Shown one piece after another: positions 23,818-32,636 of a DNA stretch of 37,822 nucleotides (its first letter is position 1; each line of letters begins with the position of its first letter). Source of the DNA: an uncultured Alistipes sp. (GTDB lineage: Bacteria > Bacteroidota > Bacteroidia > Bacteroidales > UBA932); assembly GCA_900544195.1 (NCBI GenBank), contig UQUJ01000023.1, positions 1 to 37,822 of the forward strand. Reading direction: 5' to 3'. The notes under the pieces were generated by a model that saw only the letters and a program-made list of their open reading frames with translations, did not search any database and was not told where the DNA came from. Made by a program: the position numbers and the translations under genes.

Positions 23818-24157
23818 GGCATAAACCTAAACCAGAGAAAGAAAGCGGCTACTTGAAGATTACTTCAAGGGTGTAAAAGATTTTTGGCGGCCTCGCCGGA
23901 TAATGCCGGGATAGTTTTTGTCCATCAAATCCAAAGCAAAAAACATTCAATCGTTACATATTGATTTTTAAAACGTTAAATAAGGCAAAAGTATTAAAAG
24001 AGTACCCCTTGAACGTACGAAAGTAATCATGAAGTACCACAATATGCTTATGAAATGAAATAGTTTTAGTTCTTTTGCAACTGTGGATCGTGACATGCCG
24101 TGGTCACGGATTTGGCATAATAATCAATTTTTTAAACTTTTTAAAACCGCACTATTA
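23818..24157. other. Divergent PUL control region (susC upstream)
   Basis: The AT-rich gap between the minus-strand GH144 gene and susC. Besides the palindrome at 23852-23869, it contains TTCTTTTG (24070-24077), one mismatch from the -7 consensus, which would start susC transcription with a leader of about 75 nt. A small inverted repeat CGTGAC..GTCACG (24089-24108) lies in that leader. I see no gene. Confidence 0.5.
23852..23869. promoter_or_regulatory. Palindrome CTTGAAG-ATTA-CTTCAAG, candidate operator
   Basis: Perfect 7-bp arms with a 4-nt spacer, centred about 47 bp upstream of the -7 box of the GH144-GH3 operon and within the 370-nt gap shared with susC. The position suits a dimeric activator such as the HTH regulator encoded at 16460-19309. 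Confidence 0.45.
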
Positions 24158-27145
24158 ATGAAACTAAAGTATTTCCTTTATCTACTGATTCTTGCCCCGA
24201 TTTCAATGGCGGCTCAGAATCGTACTGTTTCAGGAACCGTCACGGAAAAGTCATCCGGGCTTCCGGCGGTCGGTGCCAGCGTCATGGTAAAAGGAAGCCG
24301 GACAGGCACAATCACCCAAATTGACGGAACATATTCTTTGGACGGAGTTTCGGATCAGGCGACCCTTGTGTTCTCTTCCATTGGCTTCAAATCCATGGAA
24401 ATGGCTGTCGGCGGAAGATCTGTCATCAATGTCGCGCTTGAGGATGACGCCACCCTGCTTGAGGATGTTGTCGTCATAGGTTACGGCACAGCGAAAAGCA
24501 AGGATCTCACCGGAGCCATCTCCACTGTCAAGTCGGACGAACTTGTCACCACACCTGTCGCCAGCCCGATGGGAGCCCTTCAAGGAAAGATTCCTGGAGT
24601 GCAGATCGTGAATTCCGGAGATCCTGGAGCGACACCGACAGTACGAGTCCGCGGAGTGGGCTCATTCGATAGTTCTTACCAAGGACCTCTATACGTTGTG
24701 GACGGAATGTTCTTCGACAACATCGATTTCCTTGACAATTCAAACATCGAGTCCATCACGGTACTCAAGGACGCTTCTGCGGCGGCCATCTATGGTGTGC
24801 GCGCCGCGAACGGCGTGATCCTCGTGACAACCAGAAATGGGGTGAAGGGCAAGGCAAGCATCACCTACGACGGTTACGTAGGAATCCAGAGAGCCAACCA
24901 TCTCGTCAAGATGGCAAACTCAGAACAGTTCGCACGCCTGATGGGTGAATATGGCGACCTGACGAACATCAATGCATCCATCTCCAAATGGGGAGGAAGC
25001 AACGGGGTTCCTTCGACAGACACTGATTGGTATGATGAGCTTCTTGGAACAGGCCACATCCAGAGTCACAGCCTGAACGTGTCCGGCTCCGAGGAGAAGA
25101 GTTCCTATCTCATCGGCGTGAGTTATTACGATCAGGATGGCATAATGAAGGAGGACAGCGGTTACGAACGCTATAATATTCTCACCAAAGGCAACTATAA
25201 ACCTTTCGAGTGGCTTAATCTGGGCGCCAATGTCACCATAAGCAACGGCAAAAGGACAATCGGCAACAACACCGCTTTCAGAGACGCGTTCATCCTGCCT
25301 TCCATAGTACCGGTCCATGACGACAACAATGCGGACGCGACCCCGGAGAAGTTCGCATCCCCAGGAGACGCCGGATTCGCCAACGGTTATTTCGAGAACC
25401 CTGTGGCACGCGCCCGTTACTATGACAGCAAGAACACCTCCTTGCGCGTGCTGCCATCCGTGTTCATGGACATCAACCTCATTCCTGACAAGCTCAAGTA
25501 TCACTTCAGCCTGTCGCAGGAATACCACACGCTCAATTCAAGAGCCTACACTCCAGCCTACGTCGTGTACTCGATGCAGAGCAACACACAGAGCACGCTG
25601 ACCAAGGCACAGCACAACTACAACAACACCATCATCGACAACACATTGACATACTCCGACAGCTTCGGCAAACATAATGTCACCGCGATGATCGGTCATT
25701 CCTCAAGATGGGAGAACTACAGAATGCTGCAAGGCGTGGCCAAGAACATCGCGGGAAATGGAGACTCGCAGTTCATGTACGTCAGCCTTGGTGACGCGGA
25801 CACCCGCCTGGCCTCGGACACCGGATTCTCTTACCGTGGCCTCTCGTTCTTCGGTCGTGTCAGCTACGACTACGACGGAAGATATCTCGTCTCAGCGACA
25901 CTGCGCCGTGACGGAACATCAAAATATCAGGAGCATTGGGGAAATTTCCCTTCAATAGGTCTCGGATGGGTCATCTCTCAAGAGAACTTCATGAAAAACC
26001 AAAAAGTGTTTGACTACCTCAAGCTCCGCGCAAGCTGGGGTATCCTCGGAAACGACAAGGAGCCTGCCAGCGACGGATTCGCGGGAACAGACCCGGCATG
26101 GTACGCCGCCTTCGCCGACAAGCTCTACCCGGGTTTCACTATCAAGAACGTCTTCAGCTGGCTGAAATGGGAGAAGGTTAAGGAATATAACGCCGGAATC
26201 TCCTTCTCTTCCCTCGACGGGAGACTCACCGGGGACATAGACTATTACAGCAGGCTTACGACAGAGGCCGTTGTCACCAACACGATTCCTATCACCATGG
26301 AGACGGTTCTCGCCAACAGCGGATCAATCAGGAACCAAGGTTTCGAGTTCCAGTTGGGCTGGATGGACAAGATCGGAGACTTCGGCTATTCGATCGGCCT
26401 GAACGCCGCCACTCTCAAGAATGAGGTTGTCTCCATTCAGGACGGGGTCGATTATATTCTTACCGGAACCGCCGAGAACAGGACAATCATGTCAGTCGGG
26501 CACCCGATGAACAGCTTCTACGGCTACAAGGTAGATGGTATCTATAAATCAGAGGAAGAGGTAAAGGCGGACCCTATCGCAGTGGCCAACGGCTACAAGC
26601 CAGGTTATCTTAGGTATGTTGACATTGATGAAAACGGAGTTCTTGATGACTCCGACAGAACATTCCTCGGCTCGCCGTACCCTAAGTTCACTTACGGAGG
26701 AAACATCTCGTTAGCCTGGAAGGGAATTGACTTCGGAATGACTTTCTACGGCGTGGCCGGTGTCAGCGTGGCCAATTCAAAGAGCGGATTCCGGAACTAT
26801 GCGTCACTGATGAATTTCACCGACAGGTTCGCCGAGGATCATTGGACTCCAAGCAACACCGGAAGCAAAAACCCTTCGGTGGAAGGACTCATGAAAGCCT
26901 CGACTGGTCAACTCAACGGTTATTTTGTCCAAAAAGCCAACTATTTCCAGATTCAGAACGTTCAACTCGGCTACACTTTCGACAAATTGTTCGGACATTT
27001 CAAGACAAGAGTCTATCTCTCGGCGTCACAGCCTTTGTCGATCTACTCCTACGAAGGGTTCAATCCGGAAATCGCATCCGGACTTGACACCGAGACATAT
27101 CCAATGGCCGCGACCTACAGCATCGGAGCAAGCATAACATTCTAA
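24158..27145 (+). CDS. SusC-like TonB-dependent outer-membrane transporter
   Basis: A 995-residue glycan importer. Signal peptide (MKLKYFLYLLILAPISMAAQ), CarboxypepD_reg-like domain (TVSGTVTEKSSGLPAVGASVMVKGS to about residue 100), TonB box-like LLEDVVVIGYG, plug domain (GALQGKIPGVQIVNSGDPGATPTVRVRGVGS and SIESITVLKDASAAAIYGVRAANGVILVTT) and a 22-strand barrel ending in the usual terminal Phe (IGASITF). Start ATG 24158 is followed directly by the signal peptide; the open frame begins 25 codons earlier. It pairs with the SusD-like lipoprotein 18 nt downstream to import oligosaccharides. It opens a five-gene plus-strand operon; the substrate is inferred from the GH144/GH3 neighbours to be a beta-1,2-glucan. 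Confidence 0.96.
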   Translation: MKLKYFLYLLILAPISMAAQNRTVSGTVTEKSSGLPAVGASVMVKGSRTGTITQIDGTYSLDGVSDQATLVFSSIGFKSMEMAVGGRSVINVALEDDATLLEDVVVIGYGTAKSKDLTGAISTVKSDELVTTPVASPMGALQGKIPGVQIVNSGDPGATPTVRVRGVGSFDSSYQGPLYVVDGMFFDNIDFLDNSNIESITVLKDASAAAIYGVRAANGVILVTTRNGVKGKASITYDGYVGIQRANHLVKMANSEQFARLMGEYGDLTNINASISKWGGSNGVPSTDTDWYDELLGTGHIQSHSLNVSGSEEKSSYLIGVSYYDQDGIMKEDSGYERYNILTKGNYKPFEWLNLGANVTISNGKRTIGNNTAFRDAFILPSIVPVHDDNNADATPEKFASPGDAGFANGYFENPVARARYYDSKNTSLRVLPSVFMDINLIPDKLKYHFSLSQEYHTLNSRAYTPAYVVYSMQSNTQSTLTKAQHNYNNTIIDNTLTYSDSFGKHNVTAMIGHSSRWENYRMLQGVAKNIAGNGDSQFMYVSLGDADTRLASDTGFSYRGLSFFGRVSYDYDGRYLVSATLRRDGTSKYQEHWGNFPSIGLGWVISQENFMKNQKVFDYLKLRASWGILGNDKEPASDGFAGTDPAWYAAFADKLYPGFTIKNVFSWLKWEKVKEYNAGISFSSLDGRLTGDIDYYSRLTTEAVVTNTIPITMETVLANSGSIRNQGFEFQLGWMDKIGDFGYSIGLNAATLKNEVVSIQDGVDYILTGTAENRTIMSVGHPMNSFYGYKVDGIYKSEEEVKADPIAVANGYKPGYLRYVDIDENGVLDDSDRTFLGSPYPKFTYGGNISLAWKGIDFGMTFYGVAGVSVANSKSGFRNYASLMNFTDRFAEDHWTPSNTGSKNPSVEGLMKASTGQLNGYFVQKANYFQIQNVQLGYTFDKLFGHFKTRVYLSASQPLSIYSYEGFNPEIASGLDTETYPMAATYSIGASITF

Positions 27146-27163
27146 ATCATGGAGGACAAACAG

Positions 27164-28666
27164 ATGAAAACACGTTTTACTAAAATAATGCTTCTTGGGA
27201 CAGCCGCCTCATTGATGTTGTCCGCAAGTGGCTGCAAGGATTGGTTGGATGTTCCTGTCGAGGCAAAAGAGCCTGTGGAATCCATCGATTACACGGACGC
27301 GACACGCGCCCAAAGCATTCTTATCGGGACATATGGACAGTTTGTAGGTTGGAATGTGGCCGGCAGTTGGTGTCAGCTCGCCGTAATGGCCGTCAGAGGA
27401 GATGATGTCGAGAAAGGGAACCCTAGCCCTTCAGATCAGGCAATCCTGACTTCGCTCCACAATTTCGACTATTCAGAAGCTCCTTCATTCTGGGCTCTGA
27501 GCAACTCATGGAGCGGGATGTACACTGCCATATCACAGATGAACGAAGCAATCAGCGCTTTTGGTGACTACAAGGAGAACGGCGCGGACGAGGCAACGAT
27601 GAACAACTACATCGCCCAAGTCAGGGTCCTGCGCTCATATTGCTACTTCCGGCTGGCCCGTCTGTTCGGCGCCGTGCCTGTGTTCACAAATCTTGAGGAA
27701 CAGAAGGCAAGCCCTCGCCGTTCCACATTCGAGCATGTAATGCAGTTCATCATCAAGGAGATGGACGAGGCGGCGGAGAACCTAAGGAACGTGAAGCCTA
27801 ACACCGCCGATATCCCAGGCTCTGTCACAAGACACACAGCTCTTGCCGTAAAGGCAAAGGCCGCCGCCGAGATTCTTGACTACGACAATGTTCTTTCCGC
27901 CACAGAAGAGATCATCTCCGCCTACGGGGAGGGTGCCTTGACCGCGGATTTCAGCAAGGTTTTCAACAACGAAGGCAACCTTAGCGACGAGAATCTCCTT
28001 GAGGCTCAATATTCATCGGCCACCAACCCACAGACCTTCGATGACAACTACTTCGCGTTCCAAGGACCGGCACACTCAATCCAAAGCAAGGTGCAGTTCG
28101 GCGGGAACAACCTTGGAGGAGGTTGGGGATTCCTTCCGCCTACCGAAAAGCTCAAGGCATTCATGGAAGCAAGAGGTGAGGAAATCCGCTACAAAGTGTC
28201 CATCCTGAAGGTCGGAGAAGAGACTTATGCGGGAGACCTTCTCGTGGCTGACGCGGCCAAGCCATATCCGTCAATGTACAGTGGAAAGGCCTACAATCCT
28301 TCCTCACTCACTGCTGACAACGCGAACTGGTGGGGCAGTAACAACAGTATAAAGCTCATTCGTTACTCAGACATCCTTCTCCTCAACGCAGAGGCGAAAG
28401 TTAAGAAAGGCCAGAACGGAGACAAGACTTTCAATTGGGTCAGGAAACGCGCCGGAATGCCGGAGATGACAGGTGTCACCTTCGAAAACATCATGGATGA
28501 GAGATTCGCCGAACTTTGCCTTGAGAACGGAGAGCGTTTCTATGATCTTGCCAGAACAGGCCTTGCGACATCGGAACTCAAAGGCTATTCCGAAGCGAAA
28601 CGTTTCTACCCTATCCCACAGATAGCCCTTGACGCTGACAAGGCACTCCAAGAAGATCCTGAATAA
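27164..28666 (+). CDS. SusD-like glycan-binding outer-membrane lipoprotein
   Basis: A 500-residue SusD/RagB protein with lipoprotein signal (MKTRFTKIMLLGTAASLMLSASGC, lipid on the Cys). N-terminal SusD-like region with DWLDVPVEAKEP, TPR-type helices (AQVRVLRSYCYFRLARLFGAVPVFTNLEE) and the C-terminal RagB part (IRYSDILLLNAEAKVKKG, FAELCLENGERFYDLARTG, YPIPQIALDAD). The open frame starts five codons earlier at 27149, but that codon is inside a GGAGG (27151-27155) placed 8 nt before ATG 27164, so I choose the latter. It caps the SusC barrel and captures the glycan at the cell surface. Confidence 0.96.
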   Translation: MKTRFTKIMLLGTAASLMLSASGCKDWLDVPVEAKEPVESIDYTDATRAQSILIGTYGQFVGWNVAGSWCQLAVMAVRGDDVEKGNPSPSDQAILTSLHNFDYSEAPSFWALSNSWSGMYTAISQMNEAISAFGDYKENGADEATMNNYIAQVRVLRSYCYFRLARLFGAVPVFTNLEEQKASPRRSTFEHVMQFIIKEMDEAAENLRNVKPNTADIPGSVTRHTALAVKAKAAAEILDYDNVLSATEEIISAYGEGALTADFSKVFNNEGNLSDENLLEAQYSSATNPQTFDDNYFAFQGPAHSIQSKVQFGGNNLGGGWGFLPPTEKLKAFMEARGEEIRYKVSILKVGEETYAGDLLVADAAKPYPSMYSGKAYNPSSLTADNANWWGSNNSIKLIRYSDILLLNAEAKVKKGQNGDKTFNWVRKRAGMPEMTGVTFENIMDERFAELCLENGERFYDLARTGLATSELKGYSEAKRFYPIPQIALDADKALQEDPE

Positions 28667-28684
28667 CATAAAATTAAATCAACA

Positions 28685-30136
28685 ATGAAGAAAGTGATAC
28701 TGATATTGGCATCACTGCTGACACTTGCCGGTTGCTCGTGTGGCCGGAAAGGCGAATCCTCCAAAAGTTCGTTCCCGGAATATCCCGACAAGGAATACAG
28801 ACCCATAAAATCCGTCGGAGTGATAAAGGACCTGTCCGATGACGAGTTGTTAGAAACTGTCCAAAGGCAGACATTCCGTTATTTCTGGGACTTCGCCCAT
28901 CCTGTGTCAGGGTTGGCGAGAGAAAGGAGCAACACCGTCAAAGGCGCGTCATATTGGGACTACATCAACGAAGTCTATAATGAACCGAACTTCAGCGAAA
29001 ACACCTACGGTGAGGAATCGTGCGCCATCGGTGGCAGCGGATTCGGCATCATGTCCATGCTTGTGGCGGTGGAAAGAGGTTGGATCACCAAGGAAGCCGC
29101 CCTTGAGCGTCTCCATAAGATTGTCGAGTTTCTCTATCAGGCAGAGACATTCCACGGAGCTTTTCCTCATTTCATGAACGGATCCACAGGCAAACCTGTG
29201 ACTTTCGGTCGGCTTGACGAGGGAGGAGACATTGTGGAGACATCCTACATGTTCATGGGTCTGCTTTCCGCCAGAGCCTACTTCTCGGGAGACACCCCAT
29301 TGGAGGTGTACCTTAGAAACAAGATCTCGGAAATGTGGAACACTATGAACTGGGCCTGGTACGAAAAGGACGGAGTGCTGTACTGGCACTGGTGTCCGAA
29401 CCAAGGCTTCGACATGAATTTCCCAATCAGAGGATGGAACGAGTGCCTCATCACCTACATCATGGCAGCATCCTCTCCATATCACCCTATCTCAAGGGAA
29501 GTCTATGAACACTGCTGGAAAGCTCCCGGCTATGTCTGCGACAAGGAATATTACGGGATCAAGCTTCCTCTGGGAGATTGGGGTGAAGCACTTGGCGGAC
29601 CATTGTTCTTCGAGCAGTACTCCTTTATGGGCATCGATCCGAACGGACTGAAGGATGACCATACCGACTACTATGAGCAAGGAAGGGCCCATACCCTCAT
29701 CCAGCGAGCCTATGCGATAGAGAATCCGAAAGGCTTCAAAGGATACGGCAGCGACTGCTGGGGTTTCACGGCCGGAGACAGCAACAAAGGCTATCTGGCA
29801 CACGACGCATCCAATGACTGTGGTGTGATCCAACCGACAGCGGCCTTGTCCTCGATGCCTTACACGCCAACCGAGTCCATGGAGGCGCTGAAGCACTACT
29901 ACTACGACCTCGGCGACAAAATTTGGAGGGAATATGGCTTCGTGGATGGTTTCAATCCTGACACAGGATGGACATCTGACACATTCATCGCCATCGACCA
30001 AGGCCCGATCATCAACATGATCGAGAACTACCGCACCGGAATGCTTTGGAAGATATTCATGAACATCCCTGACGTGCAAAGAGGTCTGAAAAGACTCGGT
30101 TTTTCTTCACCGTACCTTAAGAACAATGACAAATAA
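28685..30136 (+). CDS. GH144 family lipoprotein, probable surface endo-beta-1,2-glucanase
   Basis: A 483-residue PF10091/GH144 protein with a lipoprotein signal (MKKVILILASLLTLAGC). After a short linker the catalytic domain covers about 55-475: ETVQRQTFRYFWDFAHPVSGLARE, CAIGGSGFGIMSMLVAVERGWITKE, FPHFMNGSTGK, GGDIVETSYMFMGLLSARAYF, FKGYGSDCWGFTAGD and IDQGPIINMIENYRTGMLWKIFM. The motifs line up with those of the 726-residue paralogue, which has two extra N-terminal domains. Its place directly after susCD and its lipid anchor suggest the surface endo-enzyme that cuts polymer before import. The stop overlaps the start of the GH31 gene by 11 nt. GH144 action on beta-1,2-glucan is known for the family; this member is untested. 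Confidence 0.9.
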   Translation: MKKVILILASLLTLAGCSCGRKGESSKSSFPEYPDKEYRPIKSVGVIKDLSDDELLETVQRQTFRYFWDFAHPVSGLARERSNTVKGASYWDYINEVYNEPNFSENTYGEESCAIGGSGFGIMSMLVAVERGWITKEAALERLHKIVEFLYQAETFHGAFPHFMNGSTGKPVTFGRLDEGGDIVETSYMFMGLLSARAYFSGDTPLEVYLRNKISEMWNTMNWAWYEKDGVLYWHWCPNQGFDMNFPIRGWNECLITYIMAASSPYHPISREVYEHCWKAPGYVCDKEYYGIKLPLGDWGEALGGPLFFEQYSFMGIDPNGLKDDHTDYYEQGRAHTLIQRAYAIENPKGFKGYGSDCWGFTAGDSNKGYLAHDASNDCGVIQPTAALSSMPYTPTESMEALKHYYYDLGDKIWREYGFVDGFNPDTGWTSDTFIAIDQGPIINMIENYRTGMLWKIFMNIPDVQRGLKRLGFSSPYLKNNDK

Positions 30137-32636
30137 ACACAACTTCATCATAATAATTATCCTGACGTTATCCGTCCTCTCCCCATGGGCGGATAATGTC
30201 GTTTATGCCCAACCACAGGATGCCGGAAAGATTGTCTCATACCGTAAAGTCACCGGCGGAGTCTCCGGACGCACGGAAAGAGGCATATTTGACATCAGAG
30301 CCTATGGTGACAACGCCATAAGGGTCAGAATCTCTCGCAAACAGGCACTAAGGGACTTCTCCTACATGCTGGACGACGGGGTGGCTCCTACCGACGCGAC
30401 AATCAAGGATTCCGCGGGAATAATTCTCGTCAAGACTCCGAATATCTTGCTGAGGATAGAGAAAACGCCCTCCATAAGGCTGACTTTCATGGACAATCTT
30501 GGCAACATCCTTAATGAGGATGAACCGGGAACAGGTTTCGGAACTACATTCGAAGGTAACCGTGTGACCAGTTACAAGAAACTACATGAAAAAGAACGTT
30601 TTGTCGGACTTGGCGAGGCTTTGGGCAATTTGGACAGGCGAGGTACCGTCGTCACGTTGCAGAACACAGACACTTTCAACTATGGCGACCCAAGGCTGCC
30701 CATCTACACGAACGTTCCGTTCTACATCGGCATTCTTGACAATAAGTGCTATGGAATATTCTACCATAATTCCTTCCCGGGCACAATCAATTTCGGAGCC
30801 GGAAACGTAAGATTCATGTCAATCTCGCATGAAGGTGGAGACGCTGACTATTTCTTCTTCCACGACAATGATCCGTCAGGAATAATCAAAGCCTACACGT
30901 CGGTCACAGGGCGCTCTCCTCTTCCTCCTCTTTGGAGTCTTGGCTTTCATCAATCAAGATGTAGTTACTACAACGAGAATCAAGTCATGGAAATCGCCGA
31001 TGCTTTCAGGCAGAAAGGCATCCCTCTGGACTGCATCGTCCTTGATGCCGATTATCTTGTTGACTACAAACCTTTTGTGATCAACAAGGCACGATTCCCT
31101 GACATGAAAGGGATGTCGGACATCCTTCTCGGCAAAGGAATCAGACTCACGGCGTCTGTCAATCCGGGAATATCCACAGACAAAGATTATCCCCCGGGAG
31201 AATCCGCGATAAAGGAAAATATTGTTCTGAAATATCTTGACGGGACTCCTTACGTGGCTCCTATCGCTCCGAACGTGAATTGGTATGTTGACTACACTTC
31301 CAGCCACGGAAGGGAATGGTGGAAAAGGCAGATGAAGGTCATGTCTGACAATGGAATCAGCGGCTACTGGAACGACATGAATGAGCCTGCAGTCTCGGAA
31401 AGCATTGTACCGGACAATGTCGTGTTCGATTTCGATGGACTCGGAGCAACGACCAAAGAGGCGAAGAATCTTTTCGGGATGCTAATGGCCAGATCCTCCT
31501 ACGAGGCCGGATGCCAGAATGTCAATAACGAACGGCCATTTGTGTTGACCCGTTCCGGATTCGCCGGTGTGCAACGTTATTCGGCGGTATGGACAGGAGA
31601 CAACACCGCCAATTCAAACCATCTGCTTCTCGGAGGTCTGCTGCATTGCCAGTTGGGCATATCCGGAATACCATTCACCGGATCCGACATCGGAGGGTTC
31701 ATTGGAGACGGAAATAAAAGCCTGTACACTAGATGGATAGAAACAGGAGTATTCTCCGGGTTCGCCAGAAGCCACAGAATAGCTTTCGGTGCCGGCAACG
31801 AACCCTGGTCGTACGGAGAGATCCCCGAAGGCATCGCCAAAACCTACATCGGACTTCGTTACAGACTGTTGCCGTACATATATTCATTGTTCGAAGAATC
31901 CACGAGGGACGGAATGCCTCTAACCAGAAGTCTGAGCATCTACCATCCGTATGACGCGATGGTTTATGAGAGCAGGCTCCAGTATGAATATTACTTCGGC
32001 CCATCCATTCTGGTGGCTCCTGCAATCCCGGAAGAGAATGTAACACCCGTCTATCTACCTGAGGGTGAATGGTATGACATCTACGGTGGAAAACTTTTGG
32101 AAGGGTCAGAAAGAGTGGACCGGCACTATCCTGACTGCCAGTTGCCTTTGTTCGTCAAGGGATCTTCGATCATTCCTATGCAGAGCATGACTGTCAGCAC
32201 GATGGAACAGCCATCAGACACATTGTTCATCCATCTTTTCAAAGGAAAACATCACTCGGACTTCAGCTACTATGAGGATGACGGAATCTCCTTCAACTAC
32301 AAGAAAGGCGACTTCCACAAGAGGACAATCACATATAATCCTGATTCAGGGGAGATTGAGTTCGGAATCCCAGAAGGGAACAGGCATTCCAGGTTTAAGA
32401 CAATCAAACTTCTCCTTCATGGATTTTCAGAGAACCCCAAGGTCTTTCTCCCAGACGGAACCAGACTTTATGTCAAAAAGAACGACATACGGTTGTTCGA
32501 CCCTATCAGCAACATCCGTGGCTACTACGAGAAAGCCCTTTTGGAAATAGCCGAGGCGGAAAACAAACCGGTCATAGGAACCTCGGTTGAGTTTAACAAC
32601 AGTGACGGCAGGATAACGTTATGTATAAAAGATTGA
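30126..32636 (+). CDS. GH31 family alpha-glycosidase
   Basis: An 836-residue secreted enzyme (signal peptide about 1-29, ending VVYAQ). N-terminal beta domain with FVGLGEALGNLDRRG (about 160-175), a (beta/alpha)8 catalytic domain with LPPLWSLGFHQSRCSY, the nucleophile motif GYWNDMNEP (D417) and the acid/base motif WTGDN (D492), followed by GSDIGGF and RSHRIAFG. The C-terminal beta domains carry FGPSILVAPAIPEENVTPVYLPEGEWYDIYGG. Both catalytic Asp are present, so it should be active on an alpha-linked sugar, most often alpha-glucose or alpha-xylose. That is unexpected beside beta-1,2-glucanases and suggests an alpha-linked branch or link in the substrate. It overlaps the GH144 gene by 11 nt and the phosphoesterase gene by 16 nt. 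Confidence 0.93.
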   Translation: MTNKHNFIIIIILTLSVLSPWADNVVYAQPQDAGKIVSYRKVTGGVSGRTERGIFDIRAYGDNAIRVRISRKQALRDFSYMLDDGVAPTDATIKDSAGIILVKTPNILLRIEKTPSIRLTFMDNLGNILNEDEPGTGFGTTFEGNRVTSYKKLHEKERFVGLGEALGNLDRRGTVVTLQNTDTFNYGDPRLPIYTNVPFYIGILDNKCYGIFYHNSFPGTINFGAGNVRFMSISHEGGDADYFFFHDNDPSGIIKAYTSVTGRSPLPPLWSLGFHQSRCSYYNENQVMEIADAFRQKGIPLDCIVLDADYLVDYKPFVINKARFPDMKGMSDILLGKGIRLTASVNPGISTDKDYPPGESAIKENIVLKYLDGTPYVAPIAPNVNWYVDYTSSHGREWWKRQMKVMSDNGISGYWNDMNEPAVSESIVPDNVVFDFDGLGATTKEAKNLFGMLMARSSYEAGCQNVNNERPFVLTRSGFAGVQRYSAVWTGDNTANSNHLLLGGLLHCQLGISGIPFTGSDIGGFIGDGNKSLYTRWIETGVFSGFARSHRIAFGAGNEPWSYGEIPEGIAKTYIGLRYRLLPYIYSLFEESTRDGMPLTRSLSIYHPYDAMVYESRLQYEYYFGPSILVAPAIPEENVTPVYLPEGEWYDIYGGKLLEGSERVDRHYPDCQLPLFVKGSSIIPMQSMTVSTMEQPSDTLFIHLFKGKHHSDFSYYEDDGISFNYKKGDFHKRTITYNPDSGEIEFGIPEGNRHSRFKTIKLLLHGFSENPKVFLPDGTRLYVKKNDIRLFDPISNIRGYYEKALLEIAEAENKPVIGTSVEFNNSDGRITLCIKD

